Below, piece after piece: positions 35,050 to 44,295 of a DNA stretch of 64,000 nt (position 1 is the stretch's first letter; each line of letters starts with the position of its first letter). Where the stretch lies: contig NZ_NUUX01000013.1 of assembly GCF_002564465.1 (NCBI RefSeq), forward strand, positions 256,466-320,465, written 5' to 3'. Made by a program: the position numbers and the translations under genes. The notes under the pieces were generated by a model. The model saw only the letters and a list, made by a program, of their open reading frames with translations. It ran no database searches and was not told the DNA's origin. This DNA is from Bacillus sp. AFS088145. GTDB taxonomy: Bacteria > Bacillota > Bacilli > Bacillales > Bacillaceae_G.

Positions 35050-36870
35050 TTATTCGTTAAATAAAAGTTCTTCCATTTCGTTTAACATTTCTTCAAATAC
35101 TTTCAATGCTTCTACGATTGGTTGTGAAGAAGTCATATCAACGCCAGCTTTTTTCAATACTTCAATTGGATAATCAGAGCTTCCTGCTTTTAAGAATCCT
35201 AAGTATCTTTCAACTGCTGGCTCGCCTTCTTCTAGAATTTGTTTTGAAAGTGCTGTTGCTGCACTGAAACCTGTTGCATATTGATAAACATAATAATTGT
35301 AATAGAAATGAGGAATTCTACTCCATTCTAAACCAATTAACTCGTCTATTACGATCTCGTCACCAAAATATTTTTGGTTAAGCTCGTAATATGTTTTCGT
35401 TAATAAATCTGGCGTTAATGCTTCACCGTTTTGAGCTAATACGTGAATCTGATGTTCAAACTCCGCAAACATTGTTTGACGGAATACAGTTCCTCTAAAA
35501 GTCTCTAAATAATGATTTAGTAAATAAAGTCTTTGCTTAGGATCTTCAGTATTTTTTAGTAAATAATCATTTAAAATCGCTTCATTACAAGTAGAAGCAA
35601 CTTCAGCTACGAAGATTGAGTAATCTCCGTAAACATAAGGTTGATTTTTACGAGTATGATAACTATGCACTGAATGACCAAATTCATGTGCTAATGTAAA
35701 TAAGTTATTTACATTGTCCTGCCAGTTCATTAGGATATATGGATTTGTACCATACGCACCAGAAGAGTATGCTCCGCTACGTTTTCCTTTGTTTTCTACA
35801 ACATCTACCCAACGGCTTTCATATGCCTCTTTTAGAATTTCAACATATTCATCACCTAATGGTTTTAATGCTTTTAATAAAATTTCTTTTGCTTCTTCAT
35901 ACTTAACTTCCATTTTTACTTCTTCTACTAATGGAGTAAATAAGTCATACATATGAATTTCATCAAGCTTTAACGCTTTTTTACGAATAGCAATATAACG
36001 ATGTAATAAATTTAAATTATCATTTACAGTAGAAACTAATTGATCATAAACAATTTCAGGAATTTCGTTATTACTTAATGCTGCATGACGGGCATTATCA
36101 TATTTTCTAACTTTCGCTTTGAAATTATCTTTCTTTACAGCGCCACTTAAAGTACTTGCAAAAGTGTTTTTATACGCATCATACGTATGATAAACTGCTT
36201 CAAAAGCATCTTTTCGAACACGACGATTTGAGCTTTCTAAGTAGTGAATATAACGACCATGTGTGATTTCTACTTCTTCACCATTCTCGTCTTCAATCGT
36301 CGGAAATTTTAAATCCGCATTATTTAACATACCAAACGTATTACTAGAAGAAGATAACACTTCAGAAGCTTGTGCCATAATTTCCTCTTCAGCTGCTGAA
36401 AGAACATGTGGTTTTTGCTTTAAAATTTCTTCTAAAGAGTGCTCGTACAATTTCAGTTCATTATTTTCATCAATAAATTTTTTCAATGTATCTTCTGAAA
36501 TTGTTAATAATTCAGGCACGAAGTATGACATTGCACTTCCAGCCTTAGTGTATAGATTTTTCGCACGATCATCTAAAGCTTGATATGTAGAATTTGTTGT
36601 ATCTTGATCGTAACGCATATGAGAGTATGTATACAATTTCCCTAATAAAAACGAAATTTCATCCTGTTTTTTCAATGCATTTAAAAGTGTTTGAGATGAC
36701 TCACCTAATTTACCTTTAAACTCTGAAAACGATGGGATTAATTCAAGTACTTTTTTATACTCTGCTTCCCATTTTGCATCCGTTTCATAAATATCTTCCA
36801 ACTTCCAAGTTAATTCTTCTTGAACTTCACTTCTAGTCGGTAATTTTTTAACAGCTTTTTGTTCTAGCAT
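35050..36870 (-). CDS. pepF: Oligoendopeptidase F (PepF)
   Basis: 606 residues from the ATG at 36868-36870, which has AGGGGGA 6 nt upstream; the ATG at 36909 adds an unsupported hydrophobic leader. The M3-family zinc site is LAHEFGHSVHSY with EVAST(C)NE downstream supplying the third ligand. PepF cleaves oligopeptides of roughly 7-17 residues in the cytosol. In Bacillus it is neighbour to coiA and mecA, as here. The gene is 53 bp downstream of coiA and probably transcribed with it. Confidence 0.95.
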   Translation of the reverse strand: MLEQKAVKKLPTRSEVQEELTWKLEDIYETDAKWEAEYKKVLELIPSFSEFKGKLGESSQTLLNALKKQDEISFLLGKLYTYSHMRYDQDTTNSTYQALDDRAKNLYTKAGSAMSYFVPELLTISEDTLKKFIDENNELKLYEHSLEEILKQKPHVLSAAEEEIMAQASEVLSSSSNTFGMLNNADLKFPTIEDENGEEVEITHGRYIHYLESSNRRVRKDAFEAVYHTYDAYKNTFASTLSGAVKKDNFKAKVRKYDNARHAALSNNEIPEIVYDQLVSTVNDNLNLLHRYIAIRKKALKLDEIHMYDLFTPLVEEVKMEVKYEEAKEILLKALKPLGDEYVEILKEAYESRWVDVVENKGKRSGAYSSGAYGTNPYILMNWQDNVNNLFTLAHEFGHSVHSYHTRKNQPYVYGDYSIFVAEVASTCNEAILNDYLLKNTEDPKQRLYLLNHYLETFRGTVFRQTMFAEFEHQIHVLAQNGEALTPDLLTKTYYELNQKYFGDEIVIDELIGLEWSRIPHFYYNYYVYQYATGFSAATALSKQILEEGEPAVERYLGFLKAGSSDYPIEVLKKAGVDMTSSQPIVEALKVFEEMLNEMEELLFNE

Positions 36871-36923
36871 GTCTGATCCCCCTAAAATTATTATTAGTAT
36901 TAATAACATTCCGGTGTCTGATA

Positions 36924-38129
36924 TTAATAATCATTTGAATCAGTTCTTGCATTAAACAACAAATCAAATGCTGTATTAGTGCTCAGACAGTCTTCATCCA
37001 ATGCTTGTTGGAATGATGATGGAATAATAGCATTAGCTATCTTCATTATTTTACCATTTTTAATACGTTTTACGATTCTAATTTTTACTAAAAAGTCAAT
37101 ATACTTTTCTACACATTTCTCCAAATTATCAATTTCATTATCTTGAAATTGATTAACTCTCCATTTACCATTCTGTACTTCCATTTTTACAGACTGATTT
37201 ATTTTATCTATAAAGATTAGTTGTCCCATTTCTACTTCATGAAAAAATTGAAAATATATTTGCCCCTGCCAAAATATACAATGTTCTTTAATTATGCAGT
37301 TACTTTCTAAAGGGACTCCAATTACTGCCGGAAAATAATTAATATTTGCATTGTATAAATACTGTTTAAAAACCATTAAATTACCTTTCGTATGCAAATG
37401 TTGATATAGTCTAAAATCCTTTTTTAAACGGTTCCATTTTGATACAAATACCTTTTTATCAATTCTATTTGGTGATAAAAATTCCTTAAGACTGAAATTA
37501 TTTATTGGAAATACGTCCTTTTGACCAATATATTGGACTGGAGAAAATGCTATTAATGAGGAAAGCACTGTAAATGACTTTAATGTAGGATTATAGAAGA
37601 GAAGTGAAAAAACGTTAATTCTAACAAGTGAATAAATAGAAAGGGAATTAATGTAGAAAGATGACCATCTTTTTTGATTTAATAGTTTGTCATTTAGGAT
37701 CCACAAAACTTTCATTCCACTATCTTTAAAAGAGTTTGTCCTTTTTTTCATAATATCTAAAGGAATAACTGAACATTGATATTCAACACATATTTGAAGA
37801 GTATTTAATCTAATAAATAAATCAGGTCTTTGATTTAATTCAGGTATATATTTTTCAACCTCAACATTTACATTAAATCTTTTAAAAAATTGATACAAAG
37901 CAAACTTCCCTTTATAATGGTCAATACTCTCTTTTTTCTCATTATCACATTCAGTCAAATCTATATGCGCAAAATGAGTTACCCTCTTAACTCCAATTTT
38001 GAGCCTCACTTGCTTTTTACAAATTGGGCAAAAGTATGGTCCGTTTTGCTTTAATCTTACTAAATCCTCCGTCGTTTTAACTTCAAATAAATTGATAGTA
38101 TGCCTTTCTGTATTTAATGCTACGATCAT
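36924..38129 (-). CDS. coiA: Competence protein CoiA (YjbF)
   Basis: 401 residues. The N-terminal CPICKKQVRLKIG...VTHFAH segment is the zinc-ribbon-like start of the CoiA family, followed by a nuclease-like region with RPDLFI and VEYQCS, the expected catalytic Asp and Glu. CoiA is needed after DNA uptake for recombination in transformable firmicutes. AAGGAGGTAGG lies about 10 nt before the ATG. Retention of a full-length coiA next to mecA suggests that competence functions may persist although comZ is missing at its usual locus. Confidence 0.9.
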   Translation of the reverse strand: MIVALNTERHTINLFEVKTTEDLVRLKQNGPYFCPICKKQVRLKIGVKRVTHFAHIDLTECDNEKKESIDHYKGKFALYQFFKRFNVNVEVEKYIPELNQRPDLFIRLNTLQICVEYQCSVIPLDIMKKRTNSFKDSGMKVLWILNDKLLNQKRWSSFYINSLSIYSLVRINVFSLLFYNPTLKSFTVLSSLIAFSPVQYIGQKDVFPINNFSLKEFLSPNRIDKKVFVSKWNRLKKDFRLYQHLHTKGNLMVFKQYLYNANINYFPAVIGVPLESNCIIKEHCIFWQGQIYFQFFHEVEMGQLIFIDKINQSVKMEVQNGKWRVNQFQDNEIDNLEKCVEKYIDFLVKIRIVKRIKNGKIMKIANAIIPSSFQQALDEDCLSTNTAFDLLFNARTDSNDY

Positions 38130-38212
38130 GTTTATCCTACCTCCTTTCCAAATTTACTTCACTATCCATTTCGTATTTTCCTTCAAAAAAATTAAAAACG
38201 ATTTTTCAAATA

Positions 38213-38247
38213 AAAAACCTACCAAATTAAATTTTCTATTTGGTAGG
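38213..38247 (-). terminator. Terminator of cls
   Basis: On the minus strand CCTACCAAAT pairs with ATTTGGTAGG over a 10-nt loop, followed by TTTTTT. Confidence 0.9.
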
Positions 38248-38305
38248 TGACTATATGAAATATTATAAAAATGTTCTATCAATGTTCTATCAATTAGATA
38301 GCTCA

Positions 38306-39853
38306 TTATAAAAGTGGTGCCATTAATCTCGATAATGATTCAAATATCCTTTTGTATATTGGTCTCTTTTTAAAATCATTAAAAATAATTGCTTCAGAAT
38401 CACGGATATCATTATTAAAATCATTAACTAACTGATTAATACTTTCTTCTAAATATAAAAATGCAGTGACCTCGAAGTTTAAACGAAAACTTCTCATATC
38501 CATATTTGCCGTTCCAACAGATGCGATTTCATCATCTACAATCAATATTTTACTGTGTAAGAATCCTTGTCTATATTCATAGATTTCGACACCAGCTTCT
38601 AATAACTCAGGAAAATATGAACGCGAGGCATAAAATACGATTTTCTTATCGGGACGATCAGGCATTAGAATTTTTACTTTGACCCCACCATTTGCTGCAA
38701 CTTTAAGAGCAGTTAAAATATCTTCATCAGGAACAAAATATGGTGAAGCAATGTAGATACTTTTCCTTGCACTTGTAATCATCGCAAAAAACAACTCTTT
38801 TATCACTTCATGCTTTCGGTCTGGTCCACCAGAAACAAGTTGAATTGCTCCTTTGGATGAATAACTACTAGCATTAATGTCAAAGTACTCTTTGTCATCA
38901 ATTAACTCATTCGTCATATAATACCAATCTTGCAAGAATATGAATTGTAGTGTTCGTACACCTTCTCCATTTAGGTATAGATGGGTATCTCGCCACTTTC
39001 CAAAATATTGGTCTTTCCCTAAATACTCATCTCCAATATTTAAGCCGCCAACAAATCCTACATTCGAATCTATGACGATAATTTTCCGATGGTTTCGGTA
39101 ATTTATCGTATCGTTTAAAACTGGAATTTTAACTGGAGAAAATGGAAGTATTTCTACACCAGCTTTTCGTAAGTCTTTTACAAAATTTCTTGATAATTTC
39201 CAACTACCTACAGCGTCATAGAGAAATCGAACCTTTACACCATTTTGTGCCTTTTCAATTAGAATATCTTTTAGTTGATTCCCAATCTCATCATTTCTTA
39301 CGATATAGAATTCGATATGAATATGGTGCATTGCTTTTTTTAGTTCCTCAATTATTTTTGGAAATGTTTCACTTCCGTTTGTAAGAACTTTTGTAAAAGT
39401 ATTCATCGTGACTGGTGTATTACTCTGTTTAGCTGCGATATTTATTAGATACTCTAACTTTTGATTTTGTGCTATAAATTCTTTCACTTCTACATCTTCT
39501 GATCCACTAATTAAACCATTTGCATTTTGATCATTAATTGCCTTTTTTCGATAGACCATTTTCTTTTTGTAATTTTGTCCAAAAATTAAATAAAAAACAA
39601 AACCGAATAACGGGAAAATAGCTAAAAGTATAATCCATGTTAAAGTTCTAGCAGGATTTCTATTTTCTAGGAAAATAATAATCGATACACCTATAGCCGT
39701 TATCGAGAACATTATACTTATTAATCTAAAAATAGTAGATTTTTCAAAAAATGCAAAATTCATTAACCAAATGAATTTTATAGTTGGAGAAGCAAAATAT
39801 AAAATGCATACAACAATTGATAAAAATATTAAAATCTTTAATCGAAATTGCAT
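38306..39853 (-). CDS. cls: Cardiolipin synthase
   Basis: 515 residues from the ATG at 39851-39853 (GGAG 7 nt upstream). Two or three N-terminal membrane helices are followed by two phospholipase-D HKD motifs: HRKIIVID in the first half and HSKILIVDD in the second, each followed by the G-G/S-N motif (GGLNIGDEY, GTANMDMRS). It joins two phosphatidylglycerol molecules to cardiolipin. Its place between mecA and coiA is not the B. subtilis arrangement, but I recall it from other Bacillus groups. Confidence 0.93.
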   Translation of the reverse strand: MQFRLKILIFLSIVVCILYFASPTIKFIWLMNFAFFEKSTIFRLISIMFSITAIGVSIIIFLENRNPARTLTWIILLAIFPLFGFVFYLIFGQNYKKKMVYRKKAINDQNANGLISGSEDVEVKEFIAQNQKLEYLINIAAKQSNTPVTMNTFTKVLTNGSETFPKIIEELKKAMHHIHIEFYIVRNDEIGNQLKDILIEKAQNGVKVRFLYDAVGSWKLSRNFVKDLRKAGVEILPFSPVKIPVLNDTINYRNHRKIIVIDSNVGFVGGLNIGDEYLGKDQYFGKWRDTHLYLNGEGVRTLQFIFLQDWYYMTNELIDDKEYFDINASSYSSKGAIQLVSGGPDRKHEVIKELFFAMITSARKSIYIASPYFVPDEDILTALKVAANGGVKVKILMPDRPDKKIVFYASRSYFPELLEAGVEIYEYRQGFLHSKILIVDDEIASVGTANMDMRSFRLNFEVTAFLYLEESINQLVNDFNNDIRDSEAIIFNDFKKRPIYKRIFESLSRLMAPLL

Positions 39854-39874
39854 CAATATTCTCCTTTATAAAGA

Positions 39875-39901
39875 AAAGAAACCGATCCCTAAGGCATCGG
39901 C
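39875..39901 (-). terminator. Terminator of mecA
   Basis: On the minus strand CCGAT/ATCGG with a 9-nt loop followed by TTTCTTTTCTTT; a modest hairpin. Confidence 0.6.
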
Positions 39902-39903
39902 TA

Positions 39904-40575
39904 TTACAGTAATGGAAAAATTGATTTAAAATGAGGTAAAGCTGTTTTTTCATAAATCAATTTTCCGTATTCCTCTAAAACATGTATAGTTACTTTTGAA
40001 CGATGACCATATTCAAGTAACATTGATGATAAGTAATCGACTTGAACTTCATCAAGCAATTCTTCTTCAAATTTAACATAAAGATAGTAATAATCTTGGA
40101 AGGAATAAAGTGTAGTTTCAAATGATTCTTGATTAACAGCATGCGATAAAGAAATAATGTCTTCAAAATTTTTAAAGGATAGAATAAGTTCAGTTTCCTC
40201 TTCATCCATCGCTTCAAAAATATCGTCATCATCATCTTCATCTGAATCATCGTCATCATCTACAGAGATAAATGGAATTTCTAAATTCTTTTCTCCTTCA
40301 CCTAAATTCACTTCTACTTTTTTGCCGTCTTTAGAAATCACAGCTTTTGTTACAACAACTTCTAACCCCTTGTCTAGTGCCTGTACCTGAATCCATAGGG
40401 GGCCACCAGCAATGAATTCCTCAGTCAAATGCGCTTCATCAATTAATTCCCAGAAAAGCTCTTCACTTCTTTCTCGATCTAACCATACTTCATCTTTAGA
40501 GAAACCTCTCTCCTCGATGTCTAAGTAGGATATGGAGAACTTAAACGTATTTTCATTAATTCTTTCTATTTCCAT
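39904..40575 (-). CDS. mecA: Adaptor protein MecA
   Basis: 223 residues from the ATG at 40573-40575; AAAGGAGGGGG precedes it. The N-terminal target-binding domain (EIERINENTFKFSISYLDI) and the C-terminal ClpC-binding domain (ELILSFKNFEDIISLSH...) are joined by a very acidic linker (residues ~108-130). MecA loads ComK and other substrates on ClpCP and represses competence; Spx acts through the same system. The location near spx and coiA fits the B. subtilis order. Confidence 0.94.
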   Translation of the reverse strand: MEIERINENTFKFSISYLDIEERGFSKDEVWLDRERSEELFWELIDEAHLTEEFIAGGPLWIQVQALDKGLEVVVTKAVISKDGKKVEVNLGEGEKNLEIPFISVDDDDDSDEDDDDDIFEAMDEEETELILSFKNFEDIISLSHAVNQESFETTLYSFQDYYYLYVKFEEELLDEVQVDYLSSMLLEYGHRSKVTIHVLEEYGKLIYEKTALPHFKSIFPLL

Positions 40576-40891
40576 TTGTTTTCCCCCTCCTTTAATGAAC
40601 AACAAGTAATTGCGTTAGACGAAATAGAATAAATAAAGTAAAAGAAATTTATGTTAAATATAAAATTCTGAAATAGTAAATTAGAAAAATAATCTTAAAA
40701 ATTTAGCTTTAATAAGTAAATTTTTATCTATCTTACCATGAAAATTTATTAAATGCGAATAGTAACTACATTTATATTTTATGATACAATTTAAAATTTT
40801 GGAAATAAAATTCACCTATTTTTTAAAAATCATCATATACCTATTAATATTAGGACAATCATTTAAAGCTTTTAATAAGAGAGGTGAATTC
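40576..40891. other. Divergent mecA/terC intergenic region
   Basis: AT-rich. I looked for a yybP-ykoY manganese riboswitch in front of the TerC gene and did not recognise one. Confidence 0.5.
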
Positions 40892-41566
40892 ATGATAGAT
40901 CTTCATTATATATGGTCCTTTTTAATGATTGTAATTATAGACATTGTTTTAGGTGGAGATAATGCTATTGTCATTGCTTTAGCATGTAGAAAATTACCAT
41001 ACAAGCAACGTAACATAGCGATAATTTTCGGTAGTATTACCGCAATTGTTTTACGAATTATCCTAACTATAGGTGCAATTTACGTCCTTAAAGTCCCATT
41101 CTTGCATTTAATCGGCGGAATATTACTTTTGTACATAGCTTGCAAATTAATTATTCAGGAGGATGATAACCCTTCTATAAAGGAGAACTACACAGTTTTC
41201 CATGCAATTCGTACAATTGTGTTTGCTGATTTAGTTATGGGGATTGATAATGTATTAGCAATAGCTGGGGCATCAAACGGAAAGCCATCATTAGTCATTT
41301 TAGGTCTTTCCATCTCAATTCCAATTATTATTTGGGGAAGTAAAATCGTTTTATGGTTTTTAGAAAGATATCCAATATTGAGTTTTGTAGGGGCTTCGGT
41401 TCTTTCAATAACAGCTAGCAAAATGTTAATAGACGAGCCATTTATCAGTCAATATATAAACGGGCGGAACGATATGGAATTAATTGTTGGTTCATCTTGT
41501 ATAATCTTCACTATTGTTATAGGTTATTATTTTAATAATATTCGGTACCGTAAGCGAACATCCTAA
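40892..41566 (+). CDS. yjbE: TerC-family integral membrane protein (YjbE-like), probable metal exporter
   Basis: 224 residues from the ATG at 40892, chosen because GAGAGGTGA precedes it; the ATG at 40781 has no ribosome site. About seven membrane helices. The paired TerC motifs are DIVLGGDNAIVIALA and DLVMGIDNVLAIAGAS, with Asp residues inside helices thought to bind Mn2+. Related Bacillus proteins export manganese, some to metallate secreted enzymes. Located between mecA and spx as in B. subtilis. Confidence 0.9.
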   Translation: MIDLHYIWSFLMIVIIDIVLGGDNAIVIALACRKLPYKQRNIAIIFGSITAIVLRIILTIGAIYVLKVPFLHLIGGILLLYIACKLIIQEDDNPSIKENYTVFHAIRTIVFADLVMGIDNVLAIAGASNGKPSLVILGLSISIPIIIWGSKIVLWFLERYPILSFVGASVLSITASKMLIDEPFISQYINGRNDMELIVGSSCIIFTIVIGYYFNNIRYRKRTS

Positions 41567-41576
41567 TAGTTGTTAA

Positions 41577-41619
41577 AAAAAGCTGTAAAAAGTATGCATT
41601 TAACTTTTTACAGCTTTTT
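41577..41619. terminator. Bidirectional terminator between terC and spx
   Basis: AAGCTGTAAAAAGT pairs with ACTTTTTACAGCTT over a 9-nt loop, with T-runs usable on either strand. Confidence 0.9.
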
Positions 41620-41703
41620 ATATAATATGAATAAGTATTTGTTCAATATGATTGAGAATCTTAATCAAGAATTGTAATTTTTTTCACAATTCAAAACGTA
41701 GAT

Positions 41704-42102
41704 TTACTCATTAACTAAACGTTGCGCTTCACGTAATTGATATGTGCGAACTGAACGCGGTAAAAATCTTCTAATTTCATCTTCATTATAACCAACTTGT
41801 AAACGTTTCTCATCAATAATAATCGGTCTTCTAAGTAAACCAGGATATTTCTGAATGATTTCATATAAGTCTTGTAAAGGAAGACTTTCTAAGTCTACAT
41901 TTAATTCTTGGAAAATTTTTGATCTTGTTGATATAATTTCATCAGTACCACTTTCAGTCATACGTAAAATTTGTTTAATCTCATTAATTGATAATGGTTC
42001 TGAAAAAATATTTCTTTCTTTATAAGGAATATTATTATCTTCTAGCCACATTTTTGCTTTTCGACAAGACGTACAACTTGGTGAATTATACAAAATTACC
42101 AT
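41704..42102 (-). CDS. spx: Global stress regulator Spx
   Basis: 132 residues. CTSC at residues 10-13 is the redox switch; ISTRSK contains the Arg that contacts the RNA polymerase alpha C-terminal domain (RSK motif near residue 60), and the [28 protein letters not shown] stretch is nearly identical to B. subtilis Spx. It alters RNA polymerase to induce thiol-stress genes and is degraded by ClpXP with SpxH. The window holds its adaptor spxH and the related adaptor mecA. AGGGGGAG precedes the ATG. Confidence 0.97.
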   Translation of the reverse strand: MVILYNSPSCTSCRKAKMWLEDNNIPYKERNIFSEPLSINEIKQILRMTESGTDEIISTRSKIFQELNVDLESLPLQDLYEIIQKYPGLLRRPIIIDEKRLQVGYNEDEIRRFLPRSVRTYQLREAQRLVNE

Positions 42103-42630
42103 TTTGCTCTCCCCCTAACTACTCTTTTAAATAAAAGTAATATAGTTATGTGTATTAATTTATAAGAATTGGTTATTTATAATTAGTTTAATCTACCACC
42201 ATATGTTCACATTATACAATATTGTGCAAAATAAATATATACAAATTTGTAAAAAAATTTAAAAAAACCTATACAAAAGGTGTACAATTTTCAGTAAATT
42301 TATAAGTAAAATATAGGCTAATTTCTTTATACATTTTTCGTATGTGAAAACTGCTTTTCACACCATAAACCTCACTATCCGTAAATGAAACCTGCTTCCT
42401 AGTTTCAATCCGAACTTGCAGTCTTTTACCTTCCCGCGGCATTTCCTAAAGTAGTCAACTACTCCTTTCGTTTCACACAACTTTAGTCCTAAAAGTTACA
42501 ATACTAAAAGCCAGATTACTTTATAAAAAGCCCTAAAATAATTATTCGGAAAAAGCTTATTTATTCTTTCTATTTCCCAAAATTTTTAATACAATAATAG
42601 TAACGCTTACATTCCTAGGAGGCTAATCTT
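42103..42630. other. Spx upstream region, no gene
   Basis: AT-rich non-coding DNA with a perfect 8-bp hairpin TGTGAAAA/TTTTCACA at 42343-42362 that lacks a following T-run. Long upstream control regions with several promoters are known for spx. yjbB and yjbC, present between opp and spx in B. subtilis, are absent. Confidence 0.5.
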
Positions 42631-42834
42631 ATGGCAGCTTACATAACTGATCTATTGATAGTTGCAGTGTTAGTAATTGGAATTACTGCACTTAATGGTG
42701 TGTTTACAAACGCGATTGGCGAAAAAATATTTGGTAGAAGTAAAAAAAGTCAATTTGTTGATATGTCTGACAGAATGTCTGCAAACTTCAAACAAGTTGG
42801 TGGCCAAGGCAAGTTCCGTAAAAAAACTTATTAA
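42631..42834 (+). CDS. Small membrane protein with basic tail, unknown function
   Basis: 67 residues. One hydrophobic helix (residues ~5-24, ITDLLIVAVLVIGITALNGV) and a basic, Ser/Gln/Gly-containing tail ending GKFRKKTY. AGGAGG is well placed before the ATG and a good terminator follows, so it is a real monocistronic gene. No family was recognised. Confidence 0.65.
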   Translation: MAAYITDLLIVAVLVIGITALNGVFTNAIGEKIFGRSKKSQFVDMSDRMSANFKQVGGQGKFRKKTY

Positions 42835-42866
42835 GAACAGTATTATAAGAAATTTTACGATTAAAA

Positions 42867-42893
42867 AAAGGGCAAATGCCCTTTCTTTTTTTT
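42867..42893 (+). terminator. Terminator of the small membrane protein gene
   Basis: AAAGGGCA pairs with TGCCCTTT over two bases, followed by CTTTTTTTT. Confidence 0.88.
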
Positions 42894-43149
42894 GCCTTGA
42901 TAAGGTTTAGTGTATAACCAATGTAGAATGATTAAGGTCACTAGTTCGTCATACGGTACAGTACATTGAAATATTAAATTCAGGGGCTTTGAATTAAAAT
43001 TCGGTTATCATTGTACACTCTGGATTAATTTTCTTCTAAGCTTGTCCTACCATTATTATACCTTGCCTTATCTACACTTATCATCATAAAACCTCCACCT
43101 TAATTTCCCCTTAACTTGTATGAATACTTAATGGTTAAGATAATTTCGG

Positions 43150-43300
43150 CTTCTGTTTTTTTACTTGCCACTTGAACTTTTTTTGATACTTACTCATAGA
43201 CCTCTCATGAGGAAGCATTTTGCTTCTTTTGCTGTTTTACTTCCCCATGAACCTCTCATGGGGAACCTTTTGCCTTTCTCCTTACTCATGACCCCAGTAG
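43150..43300. repeat. Second locus of the ~51-bp intergenic repeat
   Basis: Related units start at TACTCATAGACC (43191), TCCCCATGAACC (43242) and TACTCATGACC (43283). GCTGTTTTACTTCCCCATG at 43231 matches the 26221 copy in 20 of 23 bases. Two units fold into hairpins, CCCCATGA/TCATGGGG being perfect. Confidence 0.75.
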
Positions 43301-43320
43301 CCTAATCTCTACTTAATCCA

Positions 43321-43353
43321 ATAAAAAATCCTAGTGATAACCTCACTAGGATT
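43321..43353 (-). terminator. Terminator of the opp operon
   Basis: AATCCTAGTGA pairs perfectly with TCACTAGGATT over a 5-nt loop, followed on the minus strand by TTTTTAT, 7 bp from the oppF stop. Confidence 0.9.
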
Positions 43354-43359
43354 GATTTA

Positions 43360-44295
43360 TTATTTATACATTTGTTGATAATTCTTAAATTCTGCTTCTG
43401 AGCAAAGTACGAAATGTCCAGGACGAACTTCACGTAATTTTGGTTGTTCGTTTGAATAATCGTGTTGTTTTGGATCATAAACGATACGTTTACGATTGCG
43501 CTCATAATCAGGATCTGGAAGCGGAATTGCTGATAATAATGATTTTGTGTAAGGATGCATTGGGTAATCATATAATTCATTACTATCTGCAAGCTCAACA
43601 ATTTTACCGTGGTACATTACAGCGATACGGTCACTAATGTACTTAACCATTGATAAGTCATGGGCGATAAATAGATATGTTAAACCTTTTTCCTTTTGAA
43701 GCTTTCTCATTAAGTTTACAACCTGAGCTTGAATTGACACGTCAAGAGCTGAGATTGGCTCATCGGCGATAATAAATTCTGGTTGAACAGCAAGTGCTCT
43801 AGCAATACCGATACGTTGACGTTGTCCACCTGAGAATTCATGTGGGAAACGGTTAGCGTGCTCTTTATTTAAACCAACTGTTTCAAGTAAGTCATAAACC
43901 ATTTTCATGCGCTCTTCTTTGTTACGAGCTAAGCCATGAATATCAATACCTTCTGCAATGATATCTGCAACTTTCATACGCGGGTTTAATGAAGCGTATG
44001 GATCTTGGAAAATCATTTGCATACGACGGTTAAATTGCTTAAGTTCTTTACGACTTTTCTTTCCATGTACATCTTTACCATCGAAAATTACTTGTCCATC
44101 AGTCGCATCATATAATCGAATGATTGAACGTCCAGTTGTAGATTTACCAGAACCTGATTCACCTACTAAACCGAAAGTTTCTCCACGGAAAATGTCAAAT
44201 GTAACATCGTCGATTGCTTTAACAGTTGTTTTACCTGTATTAAAGTATTGTTTTAAATTTTTAACTTCAACTAATTTTTCTGCTTTATTTGACAT
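43360..44295 (-). CDS. oppF: Oligopeptide ABC transporter ATPase OppF
   Basis: 311 residues. Walker A GESGSGKSTTGRS, signature SGGQRQRIGIARALA, Walker B FIIADEPISALD and the switch His in FIAHDLSMVKYI are all intact. The C-terminal HPYTKSLLSAIPLPDP segment is typical of OppD/OppF ATPases of peptide importers. It overlaps oppD by 11 bp and is the last gene of the operon. It energises import with OppD. Confidence 0.95.
   Translation of the reverse strand: MSNKAEKLVEVKNLKQYFNTGKTTVKAIDDVTFDIFRGETFGLVGESGSGKSTTGRSIIRLYDATDGQVIFDGKDVHGKKSRKELKQFNRRMQMIFQDPYASLNPRMKVADIIAEGIDIHGLARNKEERMKMVYDLLETVGLNKEHANRFPHEFSGGQRQRIGIARALAVQPEFIIADEPISALDVSIQAQVVNLMRKLQKEKGLTYLFIAHDLSMVKYISDRIAVMYHGKIVELADSNELYDYPMHPYTKSLLSAIPLPDPDYERNRKRIVYDPKQHDYSNEQPKLREVRPGHFVLCSEAEFKNYQQMYK

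Noticed and set aside
40576-40891. Possible Mn riboswitch before the TerC gene
   Set aside because: The conserved yybP-ykoY core bases could not be found.
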